From assembly GCA_903959715.1 (NCBI GenBank), contig CAJBXX010000084.1, positions 1 to 18,904 on the forward strand: a stretch of 18,904 bases of DNA, written 5' to 3'. The notes below the pieces were generated by a model that searched no databases, was not told the DNA's origin, and saw only the letters and a list, made by a program, of their open reading frames with translations. Below, in pieces: positions 7,237 through 14,579 of this stretch. Every line of letters starts with the position of its first letter. Position 1 is the first letter of the stretch. This DNA is from an uncultured Alphaproteobacteria bacterium. Lineage in GTDB: Bacteria; Pseudomonadota; Alphaproteobacteria; Rickettsiales; UBA1997. The position numbers and the translations under genes were made by a program.

Positions 7237-7959
7237 TTAATTTTTTCTTTCACCGAAGAAGCGAAGAAGCATGATAAATAAATTAATGAAATCCATGTAA
7301 AGATTTAGAGCACCCATGACTGCCATTTTGTTAACAGCCTCATCATTTCCTGCAAAATGATAATAGGTTTGTTTAATTTTTTGAGTATCGTAAGCGGTTA
7401 AGCCGATGAAAATGAAGACTCCAAGAAAAGAAACCGCAAAATCAAGAGCAGAACTTTTTAAGAAAATATTAATCAATGAAGCGATCATGATGCCGATTAA
7501 GCCCATCATTAGAAACGATCCAAGGTTTGTTAAATCTTTTTTAGTTGTATAACCATATATGCTCATAGCGCCGAAAGTTGAAGCGGTTATGAGGAATACG
7601 CGAGTAATGCTGGTTCCAGTGTAAACTGCGAAAATAGTTGATAAAGAAAGCCCCATTAATCCAGAATAAATCCATAAAAAAGATTTAGCTTTTTCGGCGG
7701 AAATTGAATTTAATTTAAAGCCAAAAAATATTACAAAACCAAGTGGAGCAAGCATAACAACGAAAGCGAGTGGAGTTCCAAAAATTGCTTGCATTAAGGC
7801 TGGAGAACTAGCGACCATGAAGGCAACTAACCCAGAAATTGCCAAAGCAATTGACATATATTGATAAACCTTAACCATGTAGTCGCGAAGAGCGGAATCA
7901 AAAGTTGAAGTTCTTGACGCGGAAGAGGCAAAAGATGTTTTGCTGTTATATTCAATCAT
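7237..7959 (-). CDS. Bax inhibitor-1/YccA family integral membrane protein
   Basis: The 240-residue protein has a short polar N-terminus (MIEYNSKTSFASSASRTS) followed by seven hydrophobic segments, for example YMSIALAISGLVAFMVASS and LAFVVMLAPLGFVIFFGF. The family signature GLTAYDTQKIKQTYY lies near the C-terminus, with NLYMDFINLFIMLLRFFG after it. These identify the BI-1/YccA/TMBIM family of inner membrane proteins, some of which act as pH-sensitive calcium leak channels; the bacterial role is uncertain. Start choice: ATG 7959 is preceded at proper spacing by GAGG, one of the few Shine-Dalgarno sites in this window. A TTG four codons upstream would put that site inside the coding region. The gene is convergent with ubiG and divergent from aroK. 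Confidence 0.93.
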   Translation of the reverse strand: MIEYNSKTSFASSASRTSTFDSALRDYMVKVYQYMSIALAISGLVAFMVASSPALMQAIFGTPLAFVVMLAPLGFVIFFGFKLNSISAEKAKSFLWIYSGLMGLSLSTIFAVYTGTSITRVFLITASTFGAMSIYGYTTKKDLTNLGSFLMMGLIGIMIASLINIFLKSSALDFAVSFLGVFIFIGLTAYDTQKIKQTYYHFAGNDEAVNKMAVMGALNLYMDFINLFIMLLRFFGERKN

Positions 7960-8007
7960 ATTATTCCTCAAATTTGTTTTAGTTTTTTAAAAATTAGAAA
8001 ATTTTGG

Positions 8008-8036
8008 TTGATGAACCGTTTTCTTAATTCTATAAT
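8008..8036 (+). promoter_or_regulatory. Promoter of aroK-aroB
   Basis: TTGATG (8008-8013), a 17-bp spacer and a consensus TATAAT (8031-8036) form a good sigma-70-type promoter. The predicted start is near 8043, leaving a leader of about 20 nt before the aroK ATG. Confidence 0.6.
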
Positions 8037-8054
8037 TTAAAAAAAATTTTTCAA
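8027..8054 (-). promoter_or_regulatory. Candidate promoter of the Bax inhibitor-1 gene
   Basis: On the minus strand TTGAAA (8054-8049), a 16-bp spacer and TAGAAT (8032-8027) form a reasonable promoter. Its -10 box overlaps the -10 region of the opposing aroK promoter by two bases. Confidence 0.4.
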
Positions 8055-8062
8055 GATAAAAA

Positions 8063-8578
8063 ATGTCCAAAAAGAAAATAATTACAATCGTTGGGCTCAT
8101 GGGAGCTGGGAAAACAACGATTGGATCGCGTTTAGCACAAATTTTAAAATATTATTTTATTGATAGCGATCAAGAAATTGAAGATAGCGAGCATCGTTCT
8201 ATTGCTGATATTTTTGCCCAAAATGGTGAAAAATATTTTCGCGAAGTTGAAGCTAAAACTATTCAAGAAATTGTAAATCGTGACGAAGAAATGGTTCTCT
8301 CTCTAGGCGGTGGAGCTTTTATTAATTATGATACTCGTAAAATTTTAAAGCAAAAAACTTTAGTAATTTGGCTTCATGCTTCAATAGAAGAAACTTTGAA
8401 AAGAGTTAATTCTAAATCGAATCGCCCACTCTTAAATCAAAAAAATAAAAGACAGGTTTTGGAGGAGTTGGCAAAGATTCGTTATCCAATTTATCGCGAA
8501 GCGGATTTTGATTTCGACACTACTCATTTAACGCACGAAGACCTTGTTGAAAAAATTATTAATAAAATACAAAATTAA
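8063..8578 (+). CDS. aroK: Shikimate kinase
   Basis: The enzyme phosphorylates shikimate at the 3-hydroxyl with ATP. The 171-residue protein has the P-loop GLMGAGKTT (residues 11-19), the shikimate and Mg-binding DSD (34-36), FREVEAKT, the glycine-rich LSLGGGAF and the lid motif SNRPLL. Length is typical. It starts a two-gene operon: the aroB ATG lies 3 bp after the aroK stop, the order commonly seen in proteobacteria. A good promoter (8008-8036) lies just upstream. The sequence before the ATG (CAAGAT) is at best a very weak ribosome binding site. Confidence 0.96.
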   Translation: MSKKKIITIVGLMGAGKTTIGSRLAQILKYYFIDSDQEIEDSEHRSIADIFAQNGEKYFREVEAKTIQEIVNRDEEMVLSLGGGAFINYDTRKILKQKTLVIWLHASIEETLKRVNSKSNRPLLNQKNKRQVLEELAKIRYPIYREADFDFDTTHLTHEDLVEKIINKIQN

Positions 8579-8581
8579 AAA

Positions 8582-9670
8582 ATGTTTGATAAAATTACCG
8601 TTAATTTACAAGAAAAATCTTATGAAATAATCGTTGGCAACAACGCTCTTGAGCATCTAAATCTTTTTTTAGAAGAGAGAAAATACAATAAAATTATCGC
8701 GATAAGCGATGAAAATGTTGTCAAATTTCATGGCGAAAAATTAAAAAAAATTGTAAAAAACCTTGATTTTGTAGTAGTTGAGTCTGGCGAATCGGCAAAA
8801 TCATTTACAATTTTTGCCAAAACTTGTGAAGAAATCTTACAAAAAAATATCGATCGTAAAACTTTGTTAATCGCCTTTGGTGGTGGTGTTGTTGGAGATT
8901 TAACGGGTTTTTGTGCTTCAGTTTTGTTGCGTGGAATTGATTTTATCCAAATTCCGACGACTCTTTTGGCGATGGTTGATAGTTCGGTTGGCGGAAAAAC
9001 CGCAATTAATTCGCAAGCGGGAAAAAATTTAATCGGTAGTTTTTATCAACCAAAATTAGTGTTGTGCGATATTGATTTTCTTGAAACTTTACCCCTTCGC
9101 GAATTTCGCTCTGGTTATGCCGAAATCGTAAAATATGGCTTCATTTATGACTATAATTTTTTTGAATTTCTTGATAAAAATATTGCAGAAATTTTTGCAA
9201 AAAATCTTCAAACTTTGCAAAAAATTATTACCCATTCATGCAAAATAAAGGCACAAATTGTTGGACGCGATGAAAGGGAAAATGGCGAAAGAGCATTGTT
9301 AAATTTTGGGCATACTTTTGGACATATTTTTGAAACAGAAACAAATTATTCCAATGAAATTTTACATGGTGAAGCCGTTGCTATTGGCATGTTGATGGCG
9401 AGTAAAATGTCGATTGATTTTGAATTTATTAATGACGATGAATATCAAAAAATTTTCAATCATTTGCAAAAAAGTGGCTTTGAATTAAATCTTAAAAATA
9501 TTCGTAAAAATTGGCACCAAGAAAATTTGATTAAACATTTATTTAAAGATAAAAAAATTGAAAATAATCAATTAACTTTTATTTTGCTTAATAAAATTGG
9601 CGAAGCAAAAATTTATAAAAAAGTTTCGCTAGAAAATTTTATTAAAGTTTTGAAAAATTTTCTTGATTAG
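8582..9670 (+). CDS. aroB: 3-dehydroquinate synthase
   Basis: AroB converts DAHP to 3-dehydroquinate with NAD and a divalent metal, the step after DAHP synthase. The 362-residue protein has the NAD-binding GGGVVGDLTGFCAS, then IPTTLLAMVDSSVGGKT and GKNLIGSFYQP. The three metal ligands are visible: Glu181 in SGYAEIVKYG, His244 in NFGHTFGH and His262 in LHGEAVAIGM. An NSNEILHGE-like loop joins the last two, here with TNYSNEILHGE. Length is normal. It is the second gene of the aroK-aroB operon, and its last codons overlap a possible promoter for the tRNA-Leu gene downstream. Together with DAHP synthase and AroK it supplies three of the seven steps to chorismate in this window. Confidence 0.97.
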   Translation: MFDKITVNLQEKSYEIIVGNNALEHLNLFLEERKYNKIIAISDENVVKFHGEKLKKIVKNLDFVVVESGESAKSFTIFAKTCEEILQKNIDRKTLLIAFGGGVVGDLTGFCASVLLRGIDFIQIPTTLLAMVDSSVGGKTAINSQAGKNLIGSFYQPKLVLCDIDFLETLPLREFRSGYAEIVKYGFIYDYNFFEFLDKNIAEIFAKNLQTLQKIITHSCKIKAQIVGRDERENGERALLNFGHTFGHIFETETNYSNEILHGEAVAIGMLMASKMSIDFEFINDDEYQKIFNHLQKSGFELNLKNIRKNWHQENLIKHLFKDKKIENNQLTFILLNKIGEAKIYKKVSLENFIKVLKNFLD

Positions 9671-9690
9671 TTGATTAACAAATTTATTAT
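9663..9690 (+). promoter_or_regulatory. Candidate tRNA-Leu promoter
   Basis: TTGATT (9663-9668, overlapping the aroB 3' end), a 16-bp spacer and TATTAT (9685-9690) place a start near 9697, about 12 nt before the mature tRNA. The surroundings are A/T-rich, so chance is possible. Confidence 0.4.
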
Positions 9691-9708
9691 ATCGAAAATA
9701 AAATAAAT

Positions 9709-9796
9709 GCCTGCGTGATGGAATGGTAGACATAACGGACTTAAAATCCGTGGGGCTTCAACGCCCTTGCCGGTTCAAGTCCGGCCGCAGGTACCA
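9709..9796 (+). tRNA. tRNA-Leu (anticodon UAA)
   Basis: The acceptor strand GCCTGCG (9709-9715) pairs with CGCAGGT (9786-9792), with a G-U pair at the end. The anticodon stem ACGGA/TCCGT encloses the loop CTTAAAA, with anticodon TAA at 9742-9744, reading UUA and UUG. A long variable arm (GGGGCTTCAACGCCC) makes it a class II tRNA, as expected for leucine, and the T-arm GCCGG-TTCAAGT-CCGGC is perfect. Discriminator A and an encoded CCA follow. UUA is a frequent leucine codon in this AT-rich genome, so this should be a major tRNA. Confidence 0.97.
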
Positions 9797-9808
9797 TTCT
9801 TTAATATT

Positions 9809-9847
9809 TCTCAATTTTTTTAATTTCATTAATTCTTGAGATTTTTT
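9809..9847 (+). terminator. Possible terminator after tRNA-Leu
   Basis: TCTCAA (9809-9814) pairs with TTGAGA (9836-9841). Inside, TTAAT and ATTAA can pair across TTC, and six T follow (9842-9847). The stem has an internal loop and few G:C pairs, so it is a plausible but not strong Rho-independent terminator separating the tRNA from the VirB6-like gene. Confidence 0.45.
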
Positions 9848-9872
9848 GTTGTTTAGAACCAATAAATTCACA

Positions 9873-12800
9873 ATGCTTTTTGCTAAAAAAATAAAACACA
9901 TTTTGTTAGTAGTTTTTTTAGCAAGTGCTTTATCTTCATGCGATGAGGGTTGTTTTGAAGCTGACCAGTTCTACAACAAAATGAAATCCATTTCCGCTAA
10001 GCCAAATAATTTTTACGGAGATTACAACGACCAAAATGGTGGTCAAATTGCGGAATGGCAAGATACAGGATTGGTTTCCAATGGCGATTATATTGTAATG
10101 GCTGTATCAGGTGGGTGGGTTGCAAATGGAGGAGATTCCAACTCCAACGAAACAATGATATCGAAATTAAATTCTTGTCGAATTTGCATTAAACCCGTTA
10201 CAGCAATCCAAACCGACAATTGTTTTTGTGGACCCATTCTTGACGGCGGTTCACTTACGGGGACACCAGCTCGACTAAAATTTGAAACTCCACAAAAAGA
10301 ACAATATAGATTGGACGGACAGCCTAATAATGTTGATTGCTCATCTGCTAATTACAATGATCCAAATATTTGCACTTGTAAACCTCATGCTCCAGCAATT
10401 ACCAATGATGAACTTTTTAGCGATAGATATATTATGTTTTCGTTGGCGGGATTGAAAAAAGATACAATAGCCACTCCACGATTGAATGGCGAAGACAATA
10501 AAGATGATTACGATAGTTGTGCAAATAAAATGGGATTCGGAGCCTACATATCGATGTGGTCAAGGGGTGCCGATGCTGAAGCTCCAAGAGTTGCTTATCA
10601 CTTATTTTCGCATAGAGCGGTTTGTGCTATTTCAAGGGATAGTGAGGGCAAATGTCTTGATGAAAATAAAATTGATAGAACAAAAATAATTTACACTAGT
10701 CCAAATGCCAAAATTTTTCTTAAAACTGAAAATCCAAGTTCACCACCGCTAGAAAATGAATATCATAAACTCGGAGACAGAATAAAGCTTACGATTTATG
10801 ATCAATATTTTAGCGATAATGGCGGAAAATATAATGTTGAATTTTTGAGGGGCGTTATTGATGAAAGTGACGAGGCGGGCTTAATTGCTGGAATAGTTAG
10901 AACAATGGAGCGTTATCTTTTTGGATCGAGCACATACAATGATAAACTCGGAACTTACATCGTAAAAACCGGCGTAGTTGAGTTCATGTATAAGGCGATT
11001 TTGCAAGATAAAATTGTTGCCAATGTAATTTTGATTTCTTTGGTTATGTATGTAACTTTTTATGGCTTGGCATTTTTTATGGGCATGGTCGATCATGGCA
11101 AAAAAGAAGTGATGATGAGATTATTGAAAATAGGCTTAGTAATAATGTTTACCAATCCACAATCTTGGTCAATGTATAATGAATTTGTTGTTAATTTTTT
11201 CAAAAATGGCATGGATTCTATTGTGGCGATGATAAGTGAAATTTTTGAATCAAATATGGATCCAACCCTTGGCTCTATAAGTGCAAAGCAAGAAGCGAAT
11301 TCTGCCAATGTAGATGTCGGAAGAAAATTTATTTACATCGATAGCGTAATAAAAGATTTAATATCGCAACCAACCATAGCGAAAATTTTTGGATTACTCT
11401 TGATTCCGGGTAAAGGTGTTTTTGCCATAATTTACATTCCCGTAATTTTTCTTCTCATAGGTTATTTTATTTATACGATGCTCGATGTAGCTTTAAAATA
11501 TATAATAAATCTTCTTAAAATCTGCATCGGACTAGCTCTTGGTCCAATATTTATTTTATTTAGTCTTTTTGAAAAAACTAAAGACATGTTTAAAAATTGG
11601 GTTGCCTTCCTTGCATCTAGATCTTTGGAGATAGTAATTTTATTTACAATGCTTCATCCATTTTTATTGATAATAGATTCAAGTTTTAAAACAATGCTGG
11701 GCTTTAGAGTGTGCACTGAAGCGGTAAATAACGAAATAATGAAATATTCTATATACAAATCTCAAGGTGTCGATAGAGGAATTTTTCAATGGTTTGAATT
11801 TTTCTTAAAAATCGCCGCTCTAATTTTTGTCACCAAATCGATTTGCAATAAGGCCGCATATATTTCTGGTCAATTAATATCAATCGGCGGTATCTCCAAC
11901 GCTGACGCTGTATCTGAAATAGGACATGGTCAAGCTGGTTTCAATATGGCTTCTTCTATAGCTGCGGGGGCTTTGGGATTGGCGAAACAAGCTGTCACCA
12001 GTGGAAGAGTTGCGAAAATGGCGAAATTCGGTGGAAGACTTCTTGCGAAAGGTGCAACGAAAGCCTTGAGAACCAACATAGGAACCTCTGGCTCAATTAA
12101 TGATATGGTAAATAATGCCCTCAAATCAATTGGCATCAGAAATAGAGGTCCAAGATCTTATATGCGCGACAGACAAGTTGATAGTGCTATATCGGCGGCA
12201 AAAGAAGAAGCCAAAAACAGAGGTCTTGAGGGCGAAGACAAAGACCGTTTCATCAGAGCAAACGCGATGGAAAGAATAAATTTATACAAAGCCAATAACA
12301 AGAACGAAGCGGCTTTGCTTGGCCTCGATAATAAAAATATTTTAAAAAGATTTGATCAAAAATTGATAAAAGAGCCAATGAAGGAATTCGTCAAAGAAAG
12401 AGCGAAAGAATTAAAACAACAAGGGGTTTTCGGCAAAGAAGCGCGAGAAAAAATTGATGGTGAGGTTCAAAATTGGGCAAAGAAAAACATTTCTCCGTCA
12501 ATAAGAGAGCAAAAAGTTTCTGAGTTTATGAAAAAGTCTTCGATGCAAGATTATTTAAGAGGAAATGCAGAAATGAACGCATCACAAGCATTTAAACATG
12601 CGGATAAATTAATTCAAAAAGGCGATGCCAAAGAGGCTCAATCTTTCATTGATAAATTTAGAAAAAATGCCGAAGAAAATAAAGTTCATCTACAAAGAGA
12701 AAGACAAAATAGAGTAAAAAATGCTGGAAATCCAGTTGCCAGAGGTTTAGCACACGGAGCTAATTTTATTGTAGATGCCAAGAATCATGCTATGGGATTG

Positions 12801-14336
12801 AAAATTCCATTTATGGGAAATATGGCGGTAGATAAAAATCCAAGAAAAGCCATCAGAAAATTTGATCGCAAACTTCACAGAGCTTTAGCCAATAATCCAA
12901 ATCAAGAAAACTTAAAACAAGAAGGTTTAAAAATTCCTGAACTTCAAAGAGTCGAAAATAAAGATGTCTTCATTAAAAAAACCGATAGCACCATGGCAAA
13001 AGTCGGTAAATACGGTTTACAAGCAGTTTTGTCGCCAGTTTTAATTCCAGCCAAAATGGCTCAAAGTAGAATGGGTAAAGTTGGATTTATTAGAAGGGCG
13101 ACCGCTAGAGCAAGCGATGCTTTAGAAAAAGGAAAATTAGCGTTAAAAGAAAATCCTACCGACGGTAATTTTATAAAAGGATTGAAACAAGTTGGAAGAT
13201 TCGGTGTTGTTCCGCTTAGCAAAATATTTAAAGTAGCTAAAAATCAAGATGATAAAAATGTGGCATTAAAAGAACTTCATAAAGATGCTAAAATGGATAC
13301 ATTAAGATCATTAGCAAGGGATCAAAAAGCGGAATTTTTTACCGATATTAATTCTCGTCGATCAGGTGAAGATTTCAAAAAAAGAAGCAATGAAAATGAT
13401 CAACAACATCAAGAAAGAATTCAACGCATGGAAGAGAGAAATAAAAATAGGGGTTCCGTTGATTTGGCTTTAACTTTAAAAAATATTGATAAAAAAACTC
13501 AAAAAGAAACCGAGAAAGAAATAAAAAAAGAAACAAAGAAGCAGGAAAAAGAGATGAAGAAGCGTGGAGAAAAAATGGACAAAAATCAAAAAAAGGAAAT
13601 TCAAGAGAAAAAATATCAAGATTTGAAAAAGCTTGATACCGATAAAGCCGTAGGCGAGACAATGTTTGAAAGACTATCGAAATTTGAGGCTTGTCGCGAT
13701 GATAAAAATCTAGATTTAAAATCCGTTTATATGCAATCAATTAATGAAAGCATGAAAGGTATTTCCAAAGAATTATCAAATGAAAATCTTTCGCCAGATG
13801 ATAAAAAAGCCAAAATGCGAGATCTAGAAGGTTTGAAAGAGGCTTTATTTACCGATGTTTCGCAAGCAAAAAATAATCAATATATGGCGTTAGCTTTGGA
13901 AAAAGTTTATGAAGCATCTCCTCAAAATTTGAATCTTGATACGGTTGGTGGCTCTAATCCTAATGCTCAAGGCACTCCTCCGGCTTCAAATGCTTTGAAA
14001 AAAGAAGTCGCTCCAAAAACTAAAGATAAAAAATCAGAATTTGAAAAACAAAAAAAATTAATTGGCGATATTTATGAGAGCGATAATATTGCTGAAGAGG
14101 CTAAGTTTTACATGGGAAGACAAGTTTCACCAAGTGATGACAATATTCAATCGCAGTCTCAAAGGGGGCATTTACCAACTATCCTTGAAGATGATGATGA
14201 GTCGATGCCTGCTCAACCAGCTCCACCAGCTCCAGTAAAAGATGGTGCATCGATGCCAGCTCCACCAAGGGATCCGCGTCGCCAATTTGGTGGAGGAGTT
14301 GATAGAAGGGATGTTGAAGATGAAGATGATAGGTGA
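9873..14336 (+). CDS. Extended VirB6/TrbL-family type IV secretion protein with lipoprotein signal
   Basis: The protein has 1,487 residues from ATG 9873; a TTG nine codons upstream is less likely. The start MLFAKKIKHILLVVFLASAL leads to LSSC, a lipobox with acceptor Cys23, followed by DEGCFEADQF, a segment seen in Rickettsiales VirB6 proteins. Residues 23 to about 375 form a cysteine-rich, presumably periplasmic domain. Five or more membrane segments lie at about 382-660, including the TrbL/VirB6 hallmark GLALGPIFILFSLFEKTKDM. The remaining 830 residues are soluble and highly charged, with a lysine/glutamate coiled coil at about 1203-1256 and a proline-rich then acidic tail from 1445. VirB6 is a core inner-membrane part of type IV secretion; a VirB6-type channel role is inferred. 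No other secretion gene is present in the window, and two tRNA genes flank it. Arginine codons are mostly AGA/AGG, unlike its neighbours. The tail could act in substrate selection or host interaction, but nothing here shows this. Confidence 0.87.
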   Translation: MLFAKKIKHILLVVFLASALSSCDEGCFEADQFYNKMKSISAKPNNFYGDYNDQNGGQIAEWQDTGLVSNGDYIVMAVSGGWVANGGDSNSNETMISKLNSCRICIKPVTAIQTDNCFCGPILDGGSLTGTPARLKFETPQKEQYRLDGQPNNVDCSSANYNDPNICTCKPHAPAITNDELFSDRYIMFSLAGLKKDTIATPRLNGEDNKDDYDSCANKMGFGAYISMWSRGADAEAPRVAYHLFSHRAVCAISRDSEGKCLDENKIDRTKIIYTSPNAKIFLKTENPSSPPLENEYHKLGDRIKLTIYDQYFSDNGGKYNVEFLRGVIDESDEAGLIAGIVRTMERYLFGSSTYNDKLGTYIVKTGVVEFMYKAILQDKIVANVILISLVMYVTFYGLAFFMGMVDHGKKEVMMRLLKIGLVIMFTNPQSWSMYNEFVVNFFKNGMDSIVAMISEIFESNMDPTLGSISAKQEANSANVDVGRKFIYIDSVIKDLISQPTIAKIFGLLLIPGKGVFAIIYIPVIFLLIGYFIYTMLDVALKYIINLLKICIGLALGPIFILFSLFEKTKDMFKNWVAFLASRSLEIVILFTMLHPFLLIIDSSFKTMLGFRVCTEAVNNEIMKYSIYKSQGVDRGIFQWFEFFLKIAALIFVTKSICNKAAYISGQLISIGGISNADAVSEIGHGQAGFNMASSIAAGALGLAKQAVTSGRVAKMAKFGGRLLAKGATKALRTNIGTSGSINDMVNNALKSIGIRNRGPRSYMRDRQVDSAISAAKEEAKNRGLEGEDKDRFIRANAMERINLYKANNKNEAALLGLDNKNILKRFDQKLIKEPMKEFVKERAKELKQQGVFGKEAREKIDGEVQNWAKKNISPSIREQKVSEFMKKSSMQDYLRGNAEMNASQAFKHADKLIQKGDAKEAQSFIDKFRKNAEENKVHLQRERQNRVKNAGNPVARGLAHGANFIVDAKNHAMGLKIPFMGNMAVDKNPRKAIRKFDRKLHRALANNPNQENLKQEGLKIPELQRVENKDVFIKKTDSTMAKVGKYGLQAVLSPVLIPAKMAQSRMGKVGFIRRATARASDALEKGKLALKENPTDGNFIKGLKQVGRFGVVPLSKIFKVAKNQDDKNVALKELHKDAKMDTLRSLARDQKAEFFTDINSRRSGEDFKKRSNENDQQHQERIQRMEERNKNRGSVDLALTLKNIDKKTQKETEKEIKKETKKQEKEMKKRGEKMDKNQKKEIQEKKYQDLKKLDTDKAVGETMFERLSKFEACRDDKNLDLKSVYMQSINESMKGISKELSNENLSPDDKKAKMRDLEGLKEALFTDVSQAKNNQYMALALEKVYEASPQNLNLDTVGGSNPNAQGTPPASNALKKEVAPKTKDKKSEFEKQKKLIGDIYESDNIAEEAKFYMGRQVSPSDDNIQSQSQRGHLPTILEDDDESMPAQPAPPAPVKDGASMPAPPRDPRRQFGGGVDRRDVEDEDDR
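14217..14267 (+). repeat. Short proline-rich direct repeat in the VirB6-like tail
   Basis: CCAGCTCCACCA occurs at 14217-14228 and again at 14256-14267, each after a TCGATGCC (14202-14209 and 14250-14257). In protein terms, SMPAQPAPPAP and SMPAPP are imperfect copies. This suggests local duplication in the C-terminal tail. Confidence 0.6.
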
Positions 14337-14375
14337 TTAGGACTGGGATTGATTAAAATTATGCTTTTAGCTTTC

Positions 14376-14404
14376 TTGACAAAATATTAGATTGTTTTTA
14401 GAAT
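14376..14404 (+). promoter_or_regulatory. Strong promoter upstream of tRNA-His and the downstream genes
   Basis: A consensus TTGACA (14376-14381), a 17-bp spacer and TAGAAT (14399-14404, one mismatch) form one of the best promoters in the window. The predicted start near 14411 leaves a leader of about 90 nt before tRNA-His. The promoter lies largely inside the palindrome at 14380-14425. No second promoter is evident before timA, acnA or hpf, so it may drive all of them. Confidence 0.65.
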
Positions 14405-14425
14405 CTAAAATAATCTAATATTTTG
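14380..14425. repeat. 46-nt imperfect palindrome overlapping the tRNA-His promoter
   Basis: CAAAATATTAGATT (14380-14393) and AATCTAATATTTTG (14412-14425) are perfect 14-bp inverted repeats. Their 18-nt spacer contains a second dyad, TTTTAGA-A-TCTAAAA (14396-14410 region). There is no T-run after it, so it is a poor Rho-independent terminator for the VirB6-like gene. It covers the promoter spacer and -10 box, which suits an operator, but a mRNA 3'-end hairpin is also possible. Confidence 0.7.
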
Positions 14426-14501
14426 AGTAAAGTAATTAAATTTTTAAAAAATTTTGATCATCCAATTCTTTATATTTTATTGTTTTATTCGTTAATTTTA
14501 T

Positions 14502-14579
14502 GGCAGGCGTAGCTCAGTTGGTTAGAGCACCAGGTTGTGGTTCTGGGGGTCGCGGGTTCGAAACCCGTCGTCTGCCCCA
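14502..14579 (+). tRNA. tRNA-His (anticodon GUG)
   Basis: The acceptor strand GCAGGCG (14503-14509) pairs with CGTCTGC (14569-14575). An extra G at 14502 is G-1, opposite discriminator C at 14576, the identity pair of bacterial tRNA-His. An encoded CCA follows (14577-14579). The D arm TAGCTCAGTTGGTTAGAGC is standard. The anticodon stem CCAGG/TCTGG encloses TTGTGGT, with anticodon GTG at 14537-14539. The T arm has TTCGAAA. A Tim44-like gene begins 29 bp downstream on the same strand, so both are probably on one primary transcript from which the tRNA is excised. Confidence 0.97.

Noticed and set aside
9846..9872. TTG start nine codons upstream for the VirB6-like protein
   Set aside because: ATG 9873 gives a standard lipoprotein signal with a short basic n-region. 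The TTG codon lies in the T-run of the possible tRNA-Leu terminator.
13375..13740. 121-codon minus-strand ORF
   Set aside because: It is the complement of the lysine/glutamate-rich coiled coil of the VirB6-like gene. Such purine-rich stretches give long Phe/Leu/Ser-rich antisense frames by composition.
9709..14579. Genomic island inserted at a tRNA gene
   Set aside because: The VirB6-like gene lies between two tRNA genes and has different codon use, but I found no integrase, no duplicated tRNA 3' end and no direct repeats at the borders.
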